From: an uncultured Oscillospiraceae bacterium
GTDB lineage: Bacteria; Bacillota; Clostridia; Oscillospirales; Oscillospiraceae
DNA length: 64,000 bases
Reading direction: 5' to 3'
NCBI GenBank assembly: GCA_900756575.1
Contig: CAAEKQ010000008.1
Span: 1 to 64,000 of the forward strand
Position numbers and translations under genes: made by a program. A model generated the notes under the pieces. It was given only the letters and a program-made list of their open reading frames with translations, made no database searches and had not been told where the DNA came from. Below, in pieces: positions 42,856-51,900 of the stretch. Every line of letters begins with the position of its first letter. Positions within the stretch are counted from its first letter, which is position 1.

Positions 42856-42866
42856 TTAACATCCTC

Positions 42867-42960
42867 GGGCGGAATAAATCCGCCCTGTGACCGAAGGAAA
42901 TGCCTGTGGTACGGGAACTCGGCTACGCCGAGATTCACGGCGGGCTCCCGCCGACGGTCA
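42867..42960. repeat. Nested inverted repeats forming a branched structure
   Basis: GGGCGGA/TCCGCCC (42867-42885) is one hairpin. Then TGACCG (42888-42893) pairs with CGGTCA (42955-42960) around two inner hairpins, CTCGGC/GCCGAG (42918-42932) and CGGCGGG/CCCGCCG (42938-42953). No reading frame is supported here. It may be a structured RNA or the end of a transposon or REP-like element. The rest of the 42817-43119 gap shows only AT-rich sequence. Confidence 0.5.
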
Positions 42961-43119
42961 GAAGCCCGCTGAGCCAAACCCCTTTTCATTTCACCAATTG
43001 CAACTCTTTCTTCTTGATCCTTTACAGTTTTTCTGCTAATATAATTAAAAAACAAGAGATTTTCAATTATTCGTCGATTTTGGACTAGGCAGTACATTTG
43101 TGAACAGGTGGTGAAAACT

Positions 43120-43305
43120 ATGTCATGCGATAACCATAGACCCTGCACCTGCCGCAATATCAGCTGCAAGAATCACGGCCGCTGCTGCGCCTGTGTTGCA
43201 ACCCATCGAGAACGGGGCAATCTTCCATTCTGCCTCTATACCCCCGAACAAATTGCAGAAATGGAGCAAAATCGCCCGAAAATTCCGCCACCGGATCATC
43301 ATTAA
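43120..43305 (+). CDS. Small Cys-rich protein (DUF6485-like), 61 aa
   Basis: The first half carries seven or more cysteines and histidines: CDNHRPCTCRN, SCKNHGRCCACVATHRERG, LPFC. The pattern C-T-C...C-x-x-H-G-x-C-C-x-C...H is that of a small family of uncharacterised Cys-cluster proteins in anaerobes, which I recall as DUF6485. A zinc or iron-sulfur site is likely. AGGTGGTG precedes the ATG at 43120. It lies 26 bases before a MATE gene and may share its transcript. Confidence 0.75.
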   Translation: MSCDNHRPCTCRNISCKNHGRCCACVATHRERGNLPFCLYTPEQIAEMEQNRPKIPPPDHH

Positions 43306-43331
43306 ACATCCCGCAAGTAGGAGGACCGTAC

Positions 43332-44672
43332 ATGGAACAGGATCTTACACAAGGATCAATCTCAAAAGTTTTGCTCAGATTTGTGCTGCCGTTTTTGGGC
43401 GCATCCATTCTGCAATTTCTTTACTCGGTTGTTGACATGATAATCGTAGGACAATTTGCCGATGCCGCAGCCATTTCAGCCGTCAACACCTCCGGCCAAA
43501 TCATGCAGCTCATCACCGGCCTGATTTCCGGAATCGCCACCGGCGGCACCGTTTTAATCGGGCAGCACGTAGGGGCAAAACGCTATCCCTCCGTCAGTTC
43601 CGTGGCGCAGGCGCTTCTGGCGCTTTGCCTGGGACTTGGCGTTCTGCTCACAGCGGTCTTTCTCGCCGGGAACCATTTCATCATCTCCATCATGCAGGTT
43701 CCGGCAGCGGCAGTCCTGCCGGCTCAGGATTATCTGCGCATTACCAGCCTAGGGATTCTTTTTATCGCCGGATACAATGGAATTTCCGCAATTCTCCGGG
43801 GCTTGGGAGATTCCAAACGCCCCATGTATTTTGTGGGCTGCTCCTGTATCCTCAACATTTTTGGAGACTTGCTGCTGGTTGGCGGATTCCGAATGGGCGC
43901 CGCCGGTGCCGCACTGGCAACCATGCTTTCTCAAGCAGTTGCCTGTATTCTGGCTCTGCTGTTTCTCCTTCGCGGAACGTTGCCGTTCCCATTTTCCTGC
44001 AATCCTCGGAAGGCACAGCCTGCGATCATGGGGCAGGTGCTCCGCCTTGGCATTCCCCTGGCTGCACAGGATGTGCTGGTGAATCTCTCCTTCGTCATGA
44101 TTACGGCCATTGTCAACCACATGGGGCTGACCCAATCCGCCGCAGTGGGCGTGGTAGAGCGCATTATCGGATTTGGTATGCTGATTCCCATCGCCTTCCT
44201 CTCGGCGCTGTCCGCATTCACGGCGCAAAATGTAGGCGCCCGTGAGCTGGAGCGGACAAAATCCGGTCTGAAGCTCTCGATTTTGCTTTGTCTCGTTGTA
44301 ACAGGAGTATTTACCGGAGTGATTGAATGCTTCCCCGGGGCTGTCTCCAAGCTGTTTACCAGTGACCGCGCCGTTGTGTCCAACTGCATTCTCTATCTGC
44401 GCACCTATTCGCTGGATATTCTAATGGTATCCTTCGTATTTTGCTTCAACGGATTTTTCTCCGGCTATGGAAAGACCACCTTTACCATGCTCAACTGCGT
44501 TCTTTCCACGTTTTTGGTTCGGGTTCCACTGGTCTATCTGTTCAGTATTCTTCCGAATACCAGCTTACTTCTCATCGGCATTGCCGCACCAACGGCCTCA
44601 CTGGTTCAAATCATTATGCAGCTAGTTTACTACCGTGCAGGCAGTTGGAAGCGCATAGAACAAATCTCATAA
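43332..44672 (+). CDS. MATE-family multidrug exporter, paralogue 3
   Basis: This 446-aa, 12-helix MATE protein has the N-terminal FLYSVVDMIIVGQFAD motif and GIPLAAQDVLVN in the second half. TAGGAGG precedes its start. It resembles paralogue 2 more than paralogue 1 in the first helix pair. Substrate unknown. Confidence 0.92.
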   Translation: MEQDLTQGSISKVLLRFVLPFLGASILQFLYSVVDMIIVGQFADAAAISAVNTSGQIMQLITGLISGIATGGTVLIGQHVGAKRYPSVSSVAQALLALCLGLGVLLTAVFLAGNHFIISIMQVPAAAVLPAQDYLRITSLGILFIAGYNGISAILRGLGDSKRPMYFVGCSCILNIFGDLLLVGGFRMGAAGAALATMLSQAVACILALLFLLRGTLPFPFSCNPRKAQPAIMGQVLRLGIPLAAQDVLVNLSFVMITAIVNHMGLTQSAAVGVVERIIGFGMLIPIAFLSALSAFTAQNVGARELERTKSGLKLSILLCLVVTGVFTGVIECFPGAVSKLFTSDRAVVSNCILYLRTYSLDILMVSFVFCFNGFFSGYGKTTFTMLNCVLSTFLVRVPLVYLFSILPNTSLLLIGIAAPTASLVQIIMQLVYYRAGSWKRIEQIS

Positions 44673-44761
44673 ACACAGAAATGAATATTGTGATTGCGAT
44701 ATGCCGCTTAATTGGATCAATTGCGTTCAAATGAGTGATATCAATTTTGTCCTGTATCGTC

Positions 44762-44801
44762 ATCCCGCCGCAAGCGGCAGAGCACTTGCGGCGGGATTTT
44801 C
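44762..44801. terminator. Terminator between MATE 3 and the facing membrane gene
   Basis: ATCCCGCCGCAAG and CTTGCGGCGGGAT form a 13-bp stem, then TTTTCAT. Confidence 0.88.
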
Positions 44802-44855
44802 ATATTCCAAGAAACGCGCGCTCCACATGATCCGTTCATGCAGGAGCGCACGTTT

Positions 44856-45593
44856 TTATTTTCCACTCAGCAGCTCCGGTACCTCCCGAATGCCGCTGCC
44901 AATATAATATTGAATCTGCCTTGTAGCCGCATCCTCCAAATAAGCCGTAGTCACCAGCGCCTTGCGAATGCCATTCTCCTGTGCATCCTCGGCTTGCTGC
45001 GCCAGCCGCGCGATTTCGCCTTCATACCGCCCCTCATCTGTCCACCGAATTTCCGCATAGATCTCCCAGCTCTGGAGCAACGGCGCATATTCATAGCGGT
45101 AGGTTACAACCGTTCCCTCATCCCCGCAGTCCGGCAAAAACTGCGCCGTTTCCAGCTCCTTTTGCACCGGCAGATCATAGGTTCCGTAGGCTGCTTCCTC
45201 CGTTGTAGCAGAGTGAATGGATTCTGCCAGCAAAGTCGGCACAAATATCCCCTGTACCACCAGCACCACAATAAATATCACGGCCGCGCATACGCTCATC
45301 CACGTCAGCTGCATCCGGACCGCCTTATATTCCATCACCAATATTCCGGCACAGGGCACCGCAAACAGCAGCATCGCTATTATAATGTATATCACCGGCG
45401 TAATCTGTGGAAAAGCGGGAAATGGGATAAGCTGTGCAATGATTAACCCGGCAAACACCGCACAAATCAGGGCTGTTCCCGCAAATACAGCAATTCTAAC
45501 AAATTTTCCACTCAAATTTCTCACGTCCAATTTTGTACTTAAACATCTTCCATTTTCTGAAATTATTTTAACATTTTTCGAATCATTTCGCAA
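44856..45593 (-). CDS. Membrane protein of unknown function, up to 245 aa
   Basis: Three hydrophobic segments (about 33-55, 63-85 and 97-120) are followed by an extracytoplasmic or cytoplasmic domain of 120 residues with EEAAYGTYDLPVQKELETAQ and a helical AQQAEDAQENGIRKALVTTAYLED tail. No ribosome site is clear for the ATG at 45593; TTG or GTG starts around residues 22-24 are possible. No family recognised. Confidence 0.6.
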   Translation of the reverse strand: MRNDSKNVKIISENGRCLSTKLDVRNLSGKFVRIAVFAGTALICAVFAGLIIAQLIPFPAFPQITPVIYIIIAMLLFAVPCAGILVMEYKAVRMQLTWMSVCAAVIFIVVLVVQGIFVPTLLAESIHSATTEEAAYGTYDLPVQKELETAQFLPDCGDEGTVVTYRYEYAPLLQSWEIYAEIRWTDEGRYEGEIARLAQQAEDAQENGIRKALVTTAYLEDAATRQIQYYIGSGIREVPELLSGK

Positions 45594-45772
45594 GTAAATG
45601 GAAGAATTGTCCTTCGTTTTTCCTGTCTAAAATTGACGAAAAGCACCTCTGCCTTTCAATTTCTGAAAATATTCCAAGTGTCTGCAAATTCTAAAAATGT
45701 TGCAGCAAAATCACACTTCTCTCTCCGGTTCCTCATCAGCTTTTATTTATAAGGTGTAAACAAAATATCATA

Positions 45773-45801
45773 TAGACTTTATGAATTATGAATGATATAA
45801 T
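45773..45801 (+). promoter_or_regulatory. Promoter of the giant surface protein gene
   Basis: TAGACT (45773-45778) and TATAAT (45796-45801) are 17 bases apart, with a leader of about 130 nt. The rest of the 45594-45937 gap is AT-rich with nothing else clear. Confidence 0.65.
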
Positions 45802-45937
45802 TTATGCTGCGAAGTATCCTAGAATTTGGCTGCATCTACAATATGCTGCAACTATTCACAATATCTTCTGCTCATTCAATTTGCAGAAACCCCGGCATAT
45901 GCCGTTCATATAGAGACAAAAATAAAGGAGTGAGTGT

Positions 45938-48900
45938 ATGAAAACAGCACGCAGACGCCTGATCTCCATCTGTTTGGTGATCGCCATGGTATTTGCCATG
46001 GTGCCTGGCGTATGGGCTGCTTCCTCCGTTGGCGTTCCCGAGGGACGTGTGTACATCACCAGCACGAAGTATGCACTGGTTCCCGGCGCCACCGAAACAG
46101 TTCTGACCACCAATAACCAAGCAGGTACCGATCAGTGTATCGGCTTCCTTATGGAGTTCTCCGGCAGTGCGCTAAAGGACGGCACCATTAAGGCAGTCGC
46201 TTCCTACAAGGACCACCAGTATGAAAATCTCGGTCTCCAGACGGTCATGGATCAGGCAAAGGCCTATGAAAAGACCCATAAGGACGAGACCGTAATTGCC
46301 GGTATCAACGGTGACTTCTTCAACTTCACCAATGGTGAGCCTGTAGGTGCCCTTGTTATGGACGGCACCGTCTATCATCCCAACAATGGCCGCCCCTACT
46401 TTGCCATTCTGAAGGACGGCACCGCTACCATTCGTGAAGCCTCCCAGGAGGATCTCTCCGATGTAGCGCAGGCCATCGGCGGTGACGAGATTCTGGTTCG
46501 TAACGGCGTTCCCCAGACCTTCGAGAGCGACTATGCCACCCTGAAGTACAGCCGTACCGCCCTGGGCATTAAGGCCGACGGCACCATCGTCACCTATACC
46601 ACCCACGGCATCAGCGCTCCCACCAGCTGTGGCGAAACCTATAATGATCTGGCTAAGATTTTGGCTGCACAGGGCTGTGTCATCGCCCTGAACATCGACG
46701 GCGGCGGTTCCTCCACCTCCATTTCCATGCGTGAGGGCACCAACACTCTGGCCGTTCGGAACAGCCCTTCCGACGGTACTCCCCGTACCGTCAGCTCCGC
46801 GTTCCTCTTTGCCAGCACGGTAAAGCCCAGCGGTGTGTTTGACCATGCCAGCCTGACCCCCAACAACGAGTACTATACCCCCTCTACTGCTGATGCGGCT
46901 ACCACCGTACAGTTTGAGGCATCCGGCGTTGACTCCGTTGGTTCCACCGCTCCGCTGCCGGAGTCCGGCCTGACCTGGGCCCTCAATAAGGACAGCGCTG
47001 AGATGGGTACCATCGACGCTTCCACCGGTCTGTTTACCGCAGCTGCCGGAAAGCTGGGTACCGTAGGCGTAGAGCTGATGTATCAGGATAATGTCGTAGG
47101 CGAGACCACCATTCAGCTGGTAGAGCCAGAGGAGATTTCCTTCAGCGGCACCGGCGTCAGCCTGAACTTCAATGATTCTTCCGATCTGGGCCTGTCCGTC
47201 AGAGGCGCAGGCATGACCCTGAATCATAAAGACGGCGACTTTACCTGGGACGTAAGCTGCAACACCTCCGGCGTTGACGTGAAGGACTTCGGTACCGTAA
47301 CCGGCAACATCTTCACCAGCGGCCCCAAGCAGAGCTTCTCCATGGACGGCAACGTCACCGTTTCCTACACCAAGCAGGACGGCACCAAAATCTCCGCTAC
47401 GATCTTCGTAGAGGTCGGCAAAATGCCCATCGTCGCAATGGACTTTGAGGACACCACCGGCATTCAGGGCGAAGACGTGGTTGGCCTGTGGGACTGGGGT
47501 ACAACTACCAGTGCCTTCTATAATGCCACAGAAGATCAGTCCTATACTTTTAAGCACTACGAAAACCTGTACTATCTCCAGTCTGTTCCCCAGACCAGCG
47601 ATAAACTGTGGATCAACGAGATCTATGAGACCAAGCAGCCCTGGACCGAGAATGAGGACGGTACCATCACTGTAACCTACAACGGTCAGGAATTTGAGGG
47701 CACCAAGGAGGAAAACTATGGAACCTCCGGTCAGCCTTGGGTCGGTTTCACCGATGAAAACGGTGTCAATTACGTCTGGTATGTCTATTCTAAGGAATCT
47801 GGATGGAGAGGAAACTACAATACATCCAGAGGTTCCGCAGCGGCGATTCTGGGCGCAGACGGGTACGATATGTATGTCTGGCACACCAATGCAAACCCCA
47901 GTAACGTCAATGGCCCCCTCCATGGTGAGGGCAGTAAGATCGTCGATGCCAGCACCGGCGAGGTTCGGTTTGGCGAGCACGCACTGAAGCTGACCTACGA
48001 CTATCGGAACTTCTCTCCCACCGGCGGCACCAAGAACTGCAACACCTACTATCGTGTGACCAATCCGCTGACCGCGCAGGGCAGCCCCACCGGTTTTGGT
48101 ATGTGGGTATACGCTCCCGAGGGCATGTCCAACTTCTGGTTCTGGACGCAGGTTACCTACTGGAATGGAACTGCATGGGTAGATTCCACTATTCACTTTA
48201 AGCCTGCCGGCGCAGAGAAGACCCTGCAGTACACCGGCATCAACTGGACCGGCTGGACCTATGTAGAAGCCGATCTTTCCGGTGTTTACAAAGCTGGCGC
48301 TGTGGTAGATGCCGACCATCCCATTCAGATCCGCAGCGGCAACCCGATGATCCTGATGACCTACATCCCCGGCGGCACCTCTGACGGCAACGGCAACGCC
48401 ATCGTCTGCGGTAGCAAGAGCGAGGGCTACTTCTACATTGACAACGTTCGCTGGGTCTATGGCACCAACGTAGACGATATGGACGCACCGCAGATCATCA
48501 CTGCAAAGGCAAATGATACTGCTCTGTCCACCAAGGAGACCACCACTCTTACCAGCAACGACATCTCCTTCTATGTAGAGTTCACCGATCCTCAGGGCGA
48601 GAACTACTCCGGTATTGACGAGTCCGCTACCCAGGTGTTCCTGGACGGCGCGGTTCTTCCCTCCGCACAGTTCACCGCTTCCGCTGACCGTCTCCAGACT
48701 CAGGTTCTGTCTCTGGCCAACGGCGAGCATACCCTGGAGGTTCAGATCAGCGATAACTTTGGCAACAAGACCAATCAGGTCTACAACCTTGTTGTGAACA
48801 ACCCCAACAGCACCATTCCCACCGTTACCGTTACCCGCAGCGAGAGCATTGAGCTGGGCGGCAACTACAAGGTTTCCATCCAGGCTGACTCCCTGGAAAA

Positions 48901-51900
48901 CATTGCATCCGTCAGCACCAACATCACCTATGACAACGCCAAAAAGGTGGATGTGGTAACCAAGTACCTGGAGAATAACAAGTTCTACGATGACTACGGC
49001 AACGAGCTGACCCAGGGCGCAGACGGCAACTACTATGATGCTGGTGGCAACCTGGTTCCCGAGCCCATTCGTCCCAACCGCACCGGGGATTATCAGATCT
49101 CCAGCGGCGTTCAGACTCTGGGTGAGAACCTCACCGGCAGCATCCGGAACAAGACCACCGACAGCAACACCCGCGCCTTCACCGCAACCGCGACTCTGAA
49201 GAATACGGTCACCAAGGACAATACCATTCTGACCTTTGACCTGCCCATCCCCAGCACCCTGACTGCTGTGGACAAGCTGCCGGTTACCATCACCGTAAGC
49301 TATACCACCAAGGATGGCAATACCTACACCATTACCACCGGTAAGGTTACCAACAGCGTATACGCCTACTACAGTGTTTCCGCAGGCATTCAGATTAGCG
49401 GTGCCGAGAGCGGTGACATCACCGTTACCGCCAACGACGGCAGCGAAGTGGATACCACGAACCTGAAGGTTTATGACGGTACCACCGAGATCACCGGCAC
49501 CTGGAACGGTAATGTGTTCACCACCTCTTACTTCACCGGTAAGGACGCCAACTACACCAGTAACTCTCTGTGGGTTGCTGATGAAGTAAACAAGCACTAC
49601 AGCTTTAACGGCAATGCTTATGTCTGCGCATATCCCGATGCAGGCGCCCACGACATCATCCTCAACGCCACCACCGGCGACAGCACGACCACCCAGCAGC
49701 TGACCTGGATCAGCGGCAGCGATACCGATACCGCCCACGTTCAGGTTCAGTATCTGACCAAGGCTGCTTATGATGCAGCAGCGGATAAGGATGCGGCATT
49801 TGCGGACGCCACCTCCGTTTCCGGTACTTCCGATCTCACCGACTTCATTCTGGGCGGAGTAGATTACACCGCAGCTTACATCAACAACGTTACCATTACC
49901 GGTCTGACTCCCGGCACCGAGTACGTCTGCCGCGGCGGCGACGGTAAGAGCTGGAGCAACGTCACCACCTTCTCCACGCAGGCTGTGGAAGACTCCGTGA
50001 AGTTCATGGTTATGGGTGACGCACAGCTCCATGGCAATGATGAGGACGACGCAGAGGCCATTAAATCCCTGAAGGCCGTTGGCGAGAACAACAAGGATAT
50101 CAACTTTGGTGTTCAGTGCGGCGACTTCGTAGACGGCGGAACCAACTACACCCAGTGGGAGCAGATTCTCCGCCAGTACGGCAGCGCATTCCCGGGCATT
50201 GACTTCGTTCATACCATGGGCAACCACGAGATCTACACCAGCAACGGTACCCCCGGCGCTACCATTTCTCAGCGTCTCTATGGTCTCACCGATTCCGAGA
50301 ACAAATACTACAGCGTAGAATACGGCGATGTATACATTGCAGTCGTTAACCAGACCGCAACCACCGACCTGGCCGATGCAGCTGCATGGCTGGTTGAGGA
50401 TGCCGCCAAGACCGACTGCACCTGGAAGGTTCTCGTAACCCATCAGCCTGTATACTACACCAACCCCAACGGCAGCAGCGACGGCCACAACAAGATTCTG
50501 GCTCCCGCCTGTGACAAAGCCGGCATCGACTTTGTATTCGGCGGCCATGACCATGCCTATGCCCGTACCGAGCAGATGAAGGCCGGCACCCCCGTTGACT
50601 ACAAGACCGACAAGACCACCAATTCCTATGTGGATGCCGACGGCAACGTTGTGGCAACCAAGGGCCAGGGCACTGTTTATATGATCTCCGGCTCCATGGA
50701 TCCCGGTGGAGAGTATCCCGTTGTGGACAACGCCAATTTCCACTTTGCCAAGGCAACCAACGAGTACAACTGCATCTACATCTCCGTAGAGGCAGACGCA
50801 GAGAAGTTCTCTGTAAACACCTATGACATGAGCGCTGACGGCACCTCTGAGCTCATTGATACCTACACCATGTACACCGGTACCGGTATCTGCGCCATCG
50901 AGGGTCAGCACGTTGTCACGCCCAACGAAGCACTGTACAATCCCGAGACCGGCAAGCTGGTCTGCGAGCGCTGCGGCGCAGAACTGGATCCCGCAGAAGC
51001 ACAGTACACCGGCTTTGCTACCAGCATTTCCGGTAAGGACGACGCAGGCGACGACCAGTACTATCTGTATCTGGGCGCACTGAAGACCGGCTGGTTCACC
51101 TATGGAACCGACTTTATGTATGCCAACGACAAGGGCCTCATCGATCACTCCGTTGTGAACTACTCCAATGAGAGCTGTACCGAGAGCGGCAGAAACATGG
51201 CATACAGCCCCCGCTACAACCTCACCTATACCGGCGGCGTTGCAAAGTTCACCGGTCATAACTATGAGAAGCAGGCGGACGGCACGCTGGTCTGCACCAA
51301 CAAGCATTATGTGACCACCGACACCGGCTATGCCGAGGTTGCGTGCGAGCATACCGCCATTGATATTGCAAACTGGAACTTCTCCCTGTCTTGGACCAGC
51401 TGCACCTACAATGGCACCACCAGACTGCCCAAGGTCACCATCCAGAATCCTGCCACCGGCGAAACCCTGGAGTATGCCACCGACGGCATGGGCAAGCTCA
51501 CCGACTACACCCGTGTGTGGGCCAACAACAAGTATGTTGGCGTTGCTACCGTTGCAGTCGATGCCAACTCCCGCGGCGACTACTTTAACAGCAAGGGTAC
51601 CGTGACCCTGGAGATGCGGATTAACCCCGCCGCTCCCACCGGCCTGACCGCTACCGGCGCTACCTCCAACTCCGTGGATCTGAGCTGGAACGCCATCAGC
51701 GGCACCACCAAGGGCACCACCGTTGCATACAAGGTCTATGTGAATAAGAACGGCAAGTGGAGTCTCCTGGGTACCACCAACGAGACCAAGTTCACCGCGA
51801 CCGGTCTGAATCACGACACCGAGTATTCCTTCGCAGTCAGAGCCGTTGCAACCGTTCCCTACGGAACCGCAACCACCAATCTGACCTCCGGCTATTCCGA

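Noticed and set aside
42748..42972. Plus-strand frame across tRNA-Thr and the following hairpins
   Set aside because: It reads through a perfect tRNA and its terminator.
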